Assembly (NCBI GenBank): GCA_002868945.1
Contig: PKTX01000017.1
Span: 1 to 53,729, forward strand
Source of the DNA: Desulfobulbaceae bacterium
GTDB taxonomy: Bacteria; Desulfobacterota; Desulfobulbia; Desulfobulbales; SURF-16
DNA: 53,729 nt
Reading direction: 5' to 3'
Below the pieces are notes generated by a model. The model was not told the origin of the DNA. It worked only from the letters and a program-made list of their open reading frames with translations, and did no database searches. Positions 1-8,269 of the stretch are shown here, piece by piece (position 1 is the stretch's first letter; every line of letters starts with the position of its first letter). The translations under genes were made by a program, and so were the position numbers.

Positions 1-99
1 TGACCTGTCCTCCTCGATTATGGCTCTGTTTTAAGGGTATCCAACCTCTAGAATAACCCACGTCTTCGAGGTTGGACAGGTCGATACATGATGTCTAGC
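1..99. repeat. left copy of 99-bp terminal inverted repeat
   Basis: Bases 1-99 are the exact reverse complement of 53631-53729; identity stops at base 100. The repeat has its own symmetry: GACCTGTCC at 2-10 is mirrored by GGACAGGTC near 74-82, and CCAACCTC is mirrored by GAGGTTGG inside it, so one strand can fold into a nested hairpin. It overlaps the last codon of the IHF/HU gene by a few bases. I read it as one copy of a dispersed palindromic repeat at which assembly stopped. A length of exactly 99 also equals a common assembler k-mer size. Confidence 0.9.
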
Positions 100-379
100 C
101 CTTTTTGACCAGCGGATCCTTCAGGGATTTACTCATGGTGAAGTGGATGGTCTTGCGCGGCGGAATATGCATAATCTTGCCGGTACGCGGGTTTTTTGTG
201 GAACGGGCCTTGCGCTGGCGTATGCTGAAGCTGCCGAACCCTCTGATCTCCACCCGGCGCTCTTCGGCCAGGGCCTCGGTGATGCTGTCAAGCATGATAT
301 CAATGGCCTGGCTGACATCCTTTTTCAGGTAGCCGTCCATTTTTTCGGTAACCGCGTCAACAAGATCTCTTTTTAACAT
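95..379 (-). CDS. HU/IHF-family DNA-bending protein (IHF beta-like)
   Basis: A 94-residue protein of the usual family length (90-100 aa). It is a small basic nucleoid protein that binds the DNA minor groove as a dimer and bends it. The family signature is clear: a VEIRGFGSF segment around residues 44-52, then the basic arm with NPRTG near residue 63, whose proline intercalates between base pairs. The EALAEERRVEIRG stretch resembles IHF beta more than HU, but I cannot separate the two firmly. It lies downstream of sppA and rpsA on the same strand, an order seen in other Desulfobacterota and Geobacter relatives. The stop codon (TAG) falls inside the terminal repeat. Confidence 0.9.
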   Translation of the reverse strand: MLKRDLVDAVTEKMDGYLKKDVSQAIDIMLDSITEALAEERRVEIRGFGSFSIRQRKARSTKNPRTGKIMHIPPRKTIHFTMSKSLKDPLVKKG

Positions 380-508
380 TCTCTTCTCCCAAAAAAAGTA
401 ACTCGGCCGGGGTTGGGCTTCCCTGGCAGAAAGTATTGATTAACTGATACGGCGGCGACGTTCGATGGGCTTCCTTGCGTCACTGCGCAGCAGGGTATGG
501 TGTTGCTG

Positions 509-1444
509 TCAATGGCCGGCCAGAGATGCCCTGCCGTCCCATTCGTAGGAGAGAATGGGAGTACCGAGGGCGAGCCCTTCCCACAGTTGCTGGGGGGCCT
601 TGCCCAGCAGCATGCCGAGCAGGCCGCTCTTTTCCCGGGGCGGATAGACAAGGTTGGGCAGCTCCTGACTCATCTTGGCCAGTTGGGCGGCCAAGCGGAC
701 CGCGTCGTGGAAGTTGCCGAGCTCATCGATCAGACCATACTGCAGGGCCTGTTCGCCTGAAAATATGCGGCCGTCGGCCACTTTTTTGACCTCGGCCACA
801 CTCAGGGCTCGGCTTTCGGCAATATCGCCGACAAACTGATCATGCACCGAGTTGATCAACTCCTGAAGCAGGGTAAGCTCGGCCTCGGTGAGACTGCGGT
901 CCGGCGACCCCATGTCTTTATATTGGCCGCTCTTGACCACCTGACTCTGGTAGCCGATCTTGTCAAATATCTGTTCCAGGTTGGCAAACTTAATAATAAC
1001 CCCCATGCTGCCGGTGAGGGTGCCTGGCGCCGCAACAATCTTGCGGGCGCCGAGGGCGGCGTAAAAACCACCGGAGGCGGCCACCGAGCCCATGGACGCT
1101 ACCACGGGTTTCTCCCGGCTCAGTCGCCGGATGGCCATGAACAGCTCCTGGGAGGCGCCAACGGCACCGCCGGGGCTGTCAATGCGTACCACAACGGCCT
1201 TGATACCGTCTTCCTTACGGAAGGATTCAAGGTCGGCCAGGACCGTCTCGGCATCGGTGATCACCCCTTTGATGTCAATGACACCAATGGAGTTGCTGAC
1301 GCCGAGCAGGTAGTTTGTTTTATTCTGGAGAAGGGTGGAAGCAAAAAAGGTTATGCCGCCAAAGAACAAGACCGTGAGCACGACCATGAAGAAGAGGCCG
1401 ATGAGCACTGGGTGTCGTTGGTGGAATAACCTTTCTGATGACAT
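509..1444 (-). CDS. sppA: signal peptide peptidase SppA, short S49 form
   Basis: Membrane-anchored serine protease that degrades cleaved signal peptides. Counted from an upstream in-frame ATG at 1471, there is one N-terminal membrane segment (about residues 21-47) and one S49 domain. The catalytic serine is in AASGGFY (Ser133) and the general-base lysine in QYKDMGSP (Lys185), the Ser/Lys dyad of the short Bacillus-type SppA. Total length of about 310 aa fits that form, not the doubled E. coli form. The start is uncertain: the 1471 ATG lies in the end of a family A repeat, and the ATG at 1444, nine codons in, is preferred. Neither has a clear Shine-Dalgarno sequence. It sits between rpsA and the IHF/HU gene. 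Confidence 0.93.
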   Translation of the reverse strand: MSSERLFHQRHPVLIGLFFMVVLTVLFFGGITFFASTLLQNKTNYLLGVSNSIGVIDIKGVITDAETVLADLESFRKEDGIKAVVVRIDSPGGAVGASQELFMAIRRLSREKPVVASMGSVAASGGFYAALGARKIVAAPGTLTGSMGVIIKFANLEQIFDKIGYQSQVVKSGQYKDMGSPDRSLTEAELTLLQELINSVHDQFVGDIAESRALSVAEVKKVADGRIFSGEQALQYGLIDELGNFHDAVRLAAQLAKMSQELPNLVYPPREKSGLLGMLLGKAPQQLWEGLALGTPILSYEWDGRASLAGH

Positions 1445-1465
1445 AATATCCGTGAAAAGAATAAA

Positions 1466-1658
1466 GGCCATCTTGAATAATTGTTCTTTCCCGCGATTTT
1501 TTCGGCGCTACGAAAATAAAAATCCTCACATATACTCGATATGCTGCACCCCAAGGGCACTTCTTTCAGGGCGCGCTTTTTATTTTCTATGCTTCTTAAA
1601 CTCGAACAGGTAAGCGAGCGAAGCGAGACTCCGAAATATCCAATTATTCAAGATACCC
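1466..1658. repeat. family A interspersed repeat, full copy A1
   Basis: A non-coding element bounded by ATCTTGAATAATTG on the left and its mirror CAATTATTCAAGAT on the right, with GG and CC extending the symmetry outward. The interior holds the motifs CGGCGCTACGAAAATAAAAA, CTGCACCCCAAGGGCACTTC and GCGAGACTCCGAAATAT. These recur in the copies at 19614, 23342 and 49531 and, decayed, at 6310. No transposase reading frame is present, so it is MITE-like. It fills most of the 320-bp gap between sppA and rpsA and overlaps the possible upstream start of sppA. Confidence 0.85.
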
Positions 1659-1710
1659 TAAAGACTATTTTTAACAGACTCGTAAAAAGTTAATTTTGCC
1701 GATGGCTAAG

Positions 1711-1755
1711 CAAAAATCGCCAACTGTGCAACAACGAAGCAGTTGGCGATTTTTG
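1711..1755 (-). terminator. rho-independent terminator of rpsA (likely bidirectional)
   Basis: A perfect 16-bp stem: CAAAAATCGCCAACTG (1711-1726) pairs with CAGTTGGCGATTTTTG (1740-1755) around a 13-base loop. The stem carries an A tract on one side and a T tract on the other, so it can act in either direction. It lies just past the rpsA stop codon at 1765. Confidence 0.85.
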
Positions 1756-1764
1756 ACGCCGCCA

Positions 1765-3462
1765 TCATTCTTCGCCTTTATCCTGGTCCAGTTTCGATTG
1801 GAGGAGATCACCCAGGGTTGATGGGCCGCTCTGCTCTTTCTTGTAGTCATTCATGCTGCCTTCGCCGGGGGAGTCGGTGAGGGCCTTGATGGAGAGGCCG
1901 ATCTTGCGATCCTTGGCGGAGACATTGATAACCTTGGTCTCCAGGGTGTCGCCGACATTAAACATACCCACCGGGGTGTCGATCTTCTCTCTACTGATTT
2001 CCGAGACATGCACCAGGCCTTCGATCCCCTCCTGAACTTCGACAAAGATACCGAAGTCAGTAACGTTGGTGATCTTGCCTTCAACCGTGGAGCCCACCGG
2101 GTACTGCTCGATGGTGGCCTGCCATGGATCGGGCTCAAGCTGCTTGATGCCCAGGGAGAAACGCTCGTTCTCGCGATCGATCTTCAGGACAACGGCCTGG
2201 ATGGTGTCACCCTTGGCATATTTCTCGGAGGGATGCTTGATGCGCTCTGTCCAGGACAGGTCAGAGACGTGGATAAGTCCGTCAATGCCCTCCTCGATAC
2301 CGATGAAGATACCGAAGTCGGTGATGTTCTTGATCTTACCCTCGATGATGGCGCCCACCGGATAATTCTCGGCCACCAGATCCCAGGGATTGGGCTGGAG
2401 CTGCTTCATGCCCAGGGAGATACGCTTGGCATCGGCGTCGATATTGAGGATGGCAACCTCCACCTCGTCACCAACGGCAACGATCTTGGAGGGATGGCGG
2501 GTCTTCTTGGACCAGGACATCTCAGAGACGTGGATGAGGCCTTCAACACCCTCCTCCAGCTCGGCAAAGACACCGTAATCCGTAATGCTGACCACCTTGC
2601 CCACGGCCTTGCTGCCCACGGGGTAGCGTTCCGCCACGGTGGACCAGGGATCTTCCTTGAGCTGCTTGACGCCCAGGGAAACCTTGTCCGTCTCTTTGTC
2701 AAACTTGAGGATCTTGACATCAACTTCTTCGCCAACCTTGAAGAGCTTGGAGGGATGCGAGACGCGGCCCCAGGAGAGGTCGGTGATGTGGCAGAGACCG
2801 TCCAGGCCGCCCAGGTCAACAAAGATACCGTAATCGGTAATGTTTGTGATGGAGCCGGTGATAACCGCACCCTCTTGCAGGGTGGAACGCATCTCTTCGC
2901 GCAGCTTCTTGCGAGCCTCTTCGAGGATGGCGCGGCGCGAGATGACCACGTTGTTACGTTTCTTATTATATTTAAGGATCTTGAAGTCGAATGATTCGCC
3001 GATCAGGGCGTCAAGATCTTTAACAGGACGGAGATCGATCTGGGAATAGGGCAGGAAGGCCGGTACGCCGATATCAACGGAGAGGCCACCCTTGACACGG
3101 TTGTCAATGCGGCCCGGAATAGTGCCGTCTTCTTCCTGGATCTTGGCAATGTCTTCCCATACTTTGATGCCGATTGCCTTTTCGCGGGAGAGGCGCAGGC
3201 CGCCTTCGCCTTCACGTTTTTCGACAAAGACATCGAACACGTCGCCGATTTTGACATCGACCTGTTCACCGTCATGCTTGAATTCGTTCAGTGCAATTTC
3301 ACTTTCCGATTTGTCGCCGCAATCAACAATGGCAAAGTTGTCGGAGAGATCAACAACCGTGCCTTCGACAACATCGCCGACGGAGACAACTACGAGCTCT
3401 TCTGCGTCAAAGAGTTCAGCAAAGCTCTTTTCTTCTGTGGTTTCTGTTTCAATGTTACCCAT
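1765..3462 (-). CDS. rpsA: 30S ribosomal protein S1
   Basis: A 565-residue protein with six successive S1 (OB-fold) RNA-binding repeats, which matches full-length bacterial S1 (about 550-580 aa). The first two, more divergent, repeats mediate ribosome binding in E. coli; the last four carry the repeated pattern GxVxxITDYGxFxxLxxGxxGLxHxSxxSW. It unfolds and delivers mRNA to the 30S subunit. A Shine-Dalgarno sequence (AGAAGGAAT on the minus strand) precedes the ATG at 3462. Its leader holds an inverted repeat at 3476-3512, and a strong terminator follows. Internal repeats within this gene make it prone to assembly and alignment artefacts. Confidence 0.97.
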   Translation of the reverse strand: MGNIETETTEEKSFAELFDAEELVVVSVGDVVEGTVVDLSDNFAIVDCGDKSESEIALNEFKHDGEQVDVKIGDVFDVFVEKREGEGGLRLSREKAIGIKVWEDIAKIQEEDGTIPGRIDNRVKGGLSVDIGVPAFLPYSQIDLRPVKDLDALIGESFDFKILKYNKKRNNVVISRRAILEEARKKLREEMRSTLQEGAVITGSITNITDYGIFVDLGGLDGLCHITDLSWGRVSHPSKLFKVGEEVDVKILKFDKETDKVSLGVKQLKEDPWSTVAERYPVGSKAVGKVVSITDYGVFAELEEGVEGLIHVSEMSWSKKTRHPSKIVAVGDEVEVAILNIDADAKRISLGMKQLQPNPWDLVAENYPVGAIIEGKIKNITDFGIFIGIEEGIDGLIHVSDLSWTERIKHPSEKYAKGDTIQAVVLKIDRENERFSLGIKQLEPDPWQATIEQYPVGSTVEGKITNVTDFGIFVEVQEGIEGLVHVSEISREKIDTPVGMFNVGDTLETKVINVSAKDRKIGLSIKALTDSPGEGSMNDYKKEQSGPSTLGDLLQSKLDQDKGEE

Positions 3463-3475
3463 GTGACAATTCCTT

Positions 3476-3512
3476 CTAACCAGTGAATAAAATCCTGAGA
3501 ACCAGTGGTTAG
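3476..3512 (-). promoter_or_regulatory. inverted repeat in the rpsA leader
   Basis: CTAACCA (3476-3482) and TGGTTAG (3506-3512) are perfect inverted arms separated by 23 bases, directly upstream of the rpsA Shine-Dalgarno. S1 represses its own translation in E. coli through leader structure, so a role in autoregulation is possible. A 7-bp arm with a long loop is weak evidence. Confidence 0.3.
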
Positions 3513-3645
3513 CTCTATGCGTTCAAAAAATAAAATGCCATGCCGCAATAAAAAGGCAGCTGGCACCTCGATAATGAATACACGTTGCTGGTTTCAGGTA
3601 AAAGAGACCTTATACCAAAGGCAACCGGGAAAAAGCAACCAAAAA

Positions 3646-4098
3646 TTATGGCTTTGGAGCTACTTTATTTTGGGGGCGGTGGGCATGCCGGGCAAGATAA
3701 TCGGCCAGGATGCGGTCATGGTCAAAGGCCAGGGACGGCAGGTTGTCGGGCCAGAAGAGAGCGGCCTGAGCGGCATCGTCACCGGCCTGCAGGGTGCCGT
3801 CGGCCGTGGCGGTGTAGACCGTGGTGATGGTGTGCAGACGGCTGTCTCGTTCCGGGTCCGAATAGGTGTGAAACTGTTTGAGGTTGGTAATGTGCAGGCC
3901 GGTTTCTTCCCGGGCTTCCCGGATTGCCGCCTCTTCCAGGGACTCGCCGTAATCGACGAAGCCGCCGGGCAGGGCCCAGCCATACGGCGGGTTTCGGCGT
4001 TTGATGAGGATGATGCCGCCCTGGTGCCGAATAATGATGTCCACCGTGGGTACGGGGTTCCGGTATTTCAGGGGCTGACCGCAGTTCTGGCAATCCAT
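3646..4098 (-). CDS. Nudix hydrolase (ADP-ribose pyrophosphatase-like)
   Basis: A 150-aa protein with an intact Nudix box around residues 45-67 (pattern GX5EX7REUXEEXGU, here starting GGFVDYGES and ending REAREETGL). Such enzymes hydrolyse nucleoside diphosphates linked to another group. The N-terminus [10 protein letters not shown] resembles one knuckle of a zinc ribbon, as in NADH pyrophosphatase relatives. Its 5' end overlaps the end of the HAD nucleotidase gene by 31 bp, so the two are probably cotranscribed for nucleotide salvage or clean-up. Substrate is unknown. Confidence 0.9.
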   Translation of the reverse strand: MDCQNCGQPLKYRNPVPTVDIIIRHQGGIILIKRRNPPYGWALPGGFVDYGESLEEAAIREAREETGLHITNLKQFHTYSDPERDSRLHTITTVYTATADGTLQAGDDAAQAALFWPDNLPSLAFDHDRILADYLARHAHRPQNKVAPKP

Positions 4099-4724
4099 GG
4101 AGTGGCTAAGACGGGCTGTTGTTGGTTGATTGCAGGCCTGTCCAGGCCGCAGAGGTCGGCAATGTCGGTCCAGTTTGTGACCTGCGGCAGGTTGTGGCGT
4201 TTTTCATTCCAGGGCTGGGTGAAGACGATGGCCGTGATGCCGTGCGTGGTAAGTTCCTCGCAGGTCTCATAGCGGTCATCAATAAAGTGGCTGATCCCCA
4301 GCTCTTTGATATGGTCGGCCTTGCCGTTGTGGTCGCCCATGGCCACCAGGCGTGCCTCGGCCATGATACGGGGGCCGAGCAGATATTCAAGCCAGGCAAA
4401 GATGGGGGGGCGATCGGGTCGGGCCGTGATAAAGGTGAGGGGGGCGTGCCGGGCAAGTTGGTTCAGCACGGGCACGGCATGGGGCATGGGCCGCAGGTCA
4501 TGCTTGATCGGTTCGTCCAGGAGACGCCGGAAGATGGCATTGATGATGGCCGGATCAATAGGCAGACAGTTTTCAACGGCAAATTCGGTGATCTGCTCCG
4601 GGGCGACGACAAGGTCGTGTTTTTCGGCGGCCAGCCTGATAAAGGCCTCCATGGTGTCTGCCACCACGCAGTCAATGTCAAAGCCGAGGTGGCCGGGATG
4701 GATGGGGACATCAAGGGCAGTCAT
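4068..4724 (-). CDS. HAD-superfamily 5'(3')-deoxyribonucleotidase-like protein
   Basis: A 218-aa protein starting at the ATG at 4724. The open frame extends to 4991, but that extension is low-complexity and does not look like protein. The three HAD motifs are present: [10 protein letters not shown] (nucleophile Asp plus Asp+2), TARPDRP, and [10 protein letters not shown]. The pattern resembles the 5' nucleotidase, deoxy (NT5C) branch, which dephosphorylates nucleoside monophosphates. The start has only a weak ribosome-binding site. The gene runs into the Nudix gene with a 31-bp overlap. Confidence 0.8.
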   Translation of the reverse strand: MTALDVPIHPGHLGFDIDCVVADTMEAFIRLAAEKHDLVVAPEQITEFAVENCLPIDPAIINAIFRRLLDEPIKHDLRPMPHAVPVLNQLARHAPLTFITARPDRPPIFAWLEYLLGPRIMAEARLVAMGDHNGKADHIKELGISHFIDDRYETCEELTTHGITAIVFTQPWNEKRHNLPQVTNWTDIADLCGLDRPAINQQQPVLATPWIARTAVSP

Positions 4725-5179
4725 ATAATTTCTTTTACCCTGTTTGGCACCAAAGAAAAAGGGCGCTTTTTTGAAAAAAAGTTGAGGTGCTGGAGAAAAA
4801 GGGGAGGCATGGCCGCGGCAAGATGCAGGGAAAAGCCCTGGCATCGGCTCGGACTCAATTTCAGGGCGAACCGGATATTCGCAAAATTTGTTGCGGATGG
4901 AGAGGGTATACGCCTTGCCTATGCGTAAAAATGCCGATGGTGGGCAAGGCTCTGCTTGACAAAGTGAGTGCAGGGGAGCATATTCGCACACTATATTAAA
5001 CTAAGAGGAGGTCTTGCTGAAGATTTTTTGCAGCCCTTTTACCTTATGACCATCTTCAATTATTAATTGTTGCTGATAGCAGCCCCTGAGATCCGCCGCA
5101 CTGCTGACGATTTTTGCGCCGTCATCACCGAAAGTGACTTTTTACGAATCCATCAATTTTTACATCTTTTTTTAAATTT

Positions 5180-6142
5180 ATGAAATTACCTCCTCTGACA
5201 ATTGCCGGCTTGACCGCCCCCATACCCCTTGTCCTGGGCGGCATGTCCGTTCGGGTTTCCACATCTGCCCTGGCGGCCCCGGTTGCCGAGTGTGGCGGCA
5301 TCGGCACCATTGGCGCCTCGGTTATTCCCGTGGAGGAGGTCAAGGCGGAGATCCGCAAGGCCAAAGAGATGACCAAGGGGATTATTGCGGCAAACATCAT
5401 GTTTGCCATGAAGAATTTCCATGATACGGTCTATGCCGCCATTGAGGCCGGCGTCGACATGATTGTCACCGGCGCCGGTTTCTCCCGCGATATATTCAAA
5501 ATAGGCAAGGAGACCAATACGCCCATTGTCTCCATTGTCTCCTCCCCCTCCTTCGCCAAACTGGCGGAAAAGCTGGGGGCGGCCGCCATTGTTGTCGAGG
5601 CCAAGGAGGCCGGCGGCCACCTGGGGACCGATGTTTCCCTGCGCGAGCTTTTTCCGGAGATCCGCAAGGTGGTTAAAAAGGTGCCCCTCATTGCCGCCGG
5701 CGGTATTACCAATGGTTATGAGATGGCGGAAATGATGGATAAGTATGGCGCGGATGCGGTGCAGGTGGCCACCCGTTTTGTCTTGACCAAGGAGTGCCCG
5801 GTGGATGAGCGTTTCAAGCAGGCCATGCTGGAGGCCAAAAAAGAGGATGTGGTTCTCACCTCCTCGCCGGTGGGCATGCCGGGTCGTGCCCTCAACACCC
5901 CGTTTGTGCGGCGCCTGGCCGAAGGGGCGGACATGAAGAGCAAGGAGTGCCGCTGGAAATGTTTGAAGAAATGTGATCACCACTACTGTATTGCCGAAAG
6001 GTTGATGAAGGCGTGTGAGGGTGATTATGAAAACGGCCTCTTCTTCTCCGGTGAAAACGTCTATAAGATCGATACGATCCTTACCGTTAAAGAGGTCTTT
6101 GACAAGTTTGTCAGCGAGGCGGAATCGGTCTACAAGGAGTAA
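5180..6142 (+). CDS. nitronate monooxygenase / FabK-like flavin oxidoreductase
   Basis: A 320-aa TIM-barrel FMN enzyme of the 2-nitropropane dioxygenase / enoyl-ACP reductase II family. Features seen: LVLGGMSVRVS near the N-terminus, the glycine-rich phosphate-binding KEAGGHLG segment, and AAGGITNG before the FMN phosphate site. Near residue 258 there is an unusual cluster C-R-W-K-C-L-K-K-C-x5-C, a possible metal or Fe-S site found in some anaerobe members of this family. The ATG is preceded by an AT-rich stretch without a Shine-Dalgarno, so the start is inferred from conservation. The substrate (nitronate, enoyl-ACP or other) cannot be decided. Confidence 0.85.
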   Translation: MKLPPLTIAGLTAPIPLVLGGMSVRVSTSALAAPVAECGGIGTIGASVIPVEEVKAEIRKAKEMTKGIIAANIMFAMKNFHDTVYAAIEAGVDMIVTGAGFSRDIFKIGKETNTPIVSIVSSPSFAKLAEKLGAAAIVVEAKEAGGHLGTDVSLRELFPEIRKVVKKVPLIAAGGITNGYEMAEMMDKYGADAVQVATRFVLTKECPVDERFKQAMLEAKKEDVVLTSSPVGMPGRALNTPFVRRLAEGADMKSKECRWKCLKKCDHHYCIAERLMKACEGDYENGLFFSGENVYKIDTILTVKEVFDKFVSEAESVYKE

Positions 6143-6309
6143 ATCCAGGCCTTCCCCTGTTGTGTCGTAGGACATCTACTGTTGTAATTATCCGGCAGCA
6201 CCCCCGTCTTGCGGCGATCGGACCGGCTCGCCCTGGCCGATGTACGCTTCGCCGCCAATGCTTCGCAATCTGTGGCACTGCTCAAAGAGGTACGTTGTGG
6301 CTGGTTTTA

Positions 6310-6526
6310 GGCCATCTCGAATAAGTGCTGTTTCGGAGTCTCGCAGGCTCGCTTGCCTGCCCCCGGTTTTTTCGTGCTACGAAAATGAAAATGCGCAGAG
6401 ATACTCGATGTGCGGCCTGCCTCGTAAGAGGTAAGGGAACCTGTGACACTTCGAATGCCCTTGGGGTGCTTTTTATTTTCTCCGCTTCTCAAACGTGAAG
6501 ACAATATCTACTTATTCCAGATACCC
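6310..6526. repeat. degenerate family A repeat, copy A2
   Basis: It begins GGCCATCTCGAATAAGTG and ends CTTATTCCAGATACC, diverged forms of the family A termini. The interior shares GCTACGAAAATGAAAAT, CCCTTGGGGTGC and the GGAGTCTCGCAGGCTCGCTTGCC segment in rearranged order. It fills most of the gap 6143-6532 and ends six bases before the proposed pcnB start. The remaining part, 6143-6309, shows no gene I recognise. Confidence 0.7.
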
Positions 6527-6532
6527 TGAAAT

Positions 6533-7879
6533 GTGAGTACTATAGTGAGTCCAAAAAAGACAAAGCGGTTCTACGAAGAGGTCGAGCCTCTCATCGTCGG
6601 ACCTGAAGAGCATGGCATCAAACTGGCTGATTTTGACCAGGACGCCCTGCAGGTGATGCGTCGTCTGCGGGAGGCCGGTCATACGGCCTACCTGGTGGGC
6701 GGCGGTGTGCGCGATCTCTTTCTCGGCAAAAGCCCCAAGGATTATGACATCTCCACGGATGCCCGGCCCGGTCAGCTGCGAAAGATCTTTCGCAACAGCC
6801 GCACCATAGGGCGTCGTTTTCGGCTGGTGCAGGTTTTTTTCCCGGGCAATAAGATTATCGAGGTCTCCACCTTCCGCTGTCGTAGTGAGTTTGACCTGGA
6901 GGGGAAGGATAAGGATGTGGTGCTGGCCGCCAACAATACCTACGGTGATGAGCGCGACGATGCCTTTCGCCGTGATCTCACCATTAACGGCCTCTTCTAT
7001 GAGATAGACAGCCAGACCATTATCGACTATGTCGGCGGAGTCCAGGACCTGCGCGACAAGGTGGTGCGCATCATCGGCGATGCCGAACGTCGTATCGTCC
7101 GTGACCCGGTCCGCATGATGCGGGCGGTACGCCATGCGGCCCGCAGCTCTTTTCAAATCGACGACCAGACCTGGCAGGCCATTATGGCCCATCGTCGCAC
7201 CCTGCTGGTCTGCCCGGTATCGCGCATCAGGGATGAGCTTTTTAAGGACCTGCGTGGCGGGGCCAGTGCCGCCTGGCTGCGCCTCGCCGTGGAGTGTGGT
7301 CTGCTGGGGGTTCTGGTGCCCTGCTATGAAGAATTGTCCACCGAACCGGCCCTGTTGACTTCACTTGAGAATCATCTTAGCGTCATTGATCGCCTCCGGG
7401 GCGAGGAGGTCGGACTGGAGGATGACCTCCTGCTCAGTCTGTTGCTGTTGCCCTGGGCCAGGAAGAGCTTTGGCGTGGCCAGCGACCACCTGAAAATAGG
7501 CGAGGCCTTTGGCCGGGTGCGGCAGATCCGCGATGCCTTGAAGGAGAACCTGGCTCATCTTGATATTAAACGGGCCGCCAAGGAGAAGATTGCCGGCAAG
7601 TTGGGGCTGTTGCCCCTCTTTGAGCAGAACAGCTCCGATAAGGGCTGGCCCAGGTGGTTGACCAAGAAGAGTTATTTTAAGGATAACCTGCTCTTTTATC
7701 ATATCTCCGTGGAGGCAGACGGTGGCGAGAAGGTCGATGCCGATCTCTTTCCCCGCCCCGCCGCCAAGAAGGAAAAGCCGCGCCCGAGCCGGAACCGGCC
7801 GCGGCCCCGACAACGGGGACGGGGACCGGCCTGGGCGCCGCGCCATCAAAAGGGCGGAGTCTTCGGCTTTAAACGCTGA
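6533..7879 (+). CDS. pcnB: poly(A) polymerase / class II CCA-adding-type nucleotidyltransferase
   Basis: A 448-aa protein of the class II tRNA nucleotidyltransferase / PcnB family, which adds adenylates to RNA 3' ends. Seen: LVGGGVRDL (about residues 54-62), the catalytic DYDIST carboxylates a few residues on, RRDLTINGL, and RMMRAVRHAARSSF of the RNA-binding neck. The C-terminus is strongly basic (runs of R, P and K), typical of poly(A) polymerase rather than CCA enzymes. The start is a GTG without a visible Shine-Dalgarno; a second GTG lies four codons on. A family A repeat ends just upstream, which may have replaced the native leader. Confidence 0.88.
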   Translation: MSTIVSPKKTKRFYEEVEPLIVGPEEHGIKLADFDQDALQVMRRLREAGHTAYLVGGGVRDLFLGKSPKDYDISTDARPGQLRKIFRNSRTIGRRFRLVQVFFPGNKIIEVSTFRCRSEFDLEGKDKDVVLAANNTYGDERDDAFRRDLTINGLFYEIDSQTIIDYVGGVQDLRDKVVRIIGDAERRIVRDPVRMMRAVRHAARSSFQIDDQTWQAIMAHRRTLLVCPVSRIRDELFKDLRGGASAAWLRLAVECGLLGVLVPCYEELSTEPALLTSLENHLSVIDRLRGEEVGLEDDLLLSLLLLPWARKSFGVASDHLKIGEAFGRVRQIRDALKENLAHLDIKRAAKEKIAGKLGLLPLFEQNSSDKGWPRWLTKKSYFKDNLLFYHISVEADGGEKVDADLFPRPAAKKEKPRPSRNRPRPRQRGRGPAWAPRHQKGGVFGFKR

Positions 7880-8269
7880 TCAGCTGGTGAAAAACTACTG
7901 TGCAGAGCTGATGCTGCCTCAAAATTCGACTTAAAATGCTCACGTACTTTATCTAGGCGGCGTTTTTGCGTCTCATTTTTCCTTGCTCAGCTCTGCTTGC
8001 TGCGTTTTTTCCTCACCCTCTTGGCAGAGAATATCTGGTTGAGTAGTGGTTTCATTTCTGAATCAGACCCTGGCAGGCTGACCTGAGGTTTTTGTTGTTG
8101 TCCTGTCCCTCGCCGCTCGCGACGTTTTTTGTTCAGCGATATCTTGCCTATGAAATTCGAGAAGTCCCGGAAAACTTTGTGTCTCGGCGCCCCTCCTGGG
8201 GGTATTGTAAAGAATGCCTCTGTGGTGAGCGTGGAGGAGAACGACAATCCCTAGCTGAGGTTGGTTATT
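7880..8269. other. 390-bp gap between pcnB and bioB
   Basis: No gene recognised. The segment has T-rich runs (TTTTTGCG, CATTTTTCC, GTTTTTTCC) but no clean hairpin terminator. I searched by eye for a BirA-type palindrome (TTGTAAAC mirrored by GTTTACAA) upstream of bioB and found only a half-like TTGTAAAG near 8207. The bioB promoter should lie here. Confidence 0.5.

Noticed and set aside
2008-2994. Long plus-strand reading frame opposite rpsA
   Set aside because: It is antisense to a conserved ribosomal gene and has no start signal or recognisable domain. Other long frames opposite real genes (for example 36011-37753 and 47530-49221 on the minus strand) are rejected for the same reason.
8200-8269. 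BirA operator upstream of bioB
   Set aside because: Only a half-like TTGTAAAG was found, with no mirrored half at the expected spacing.
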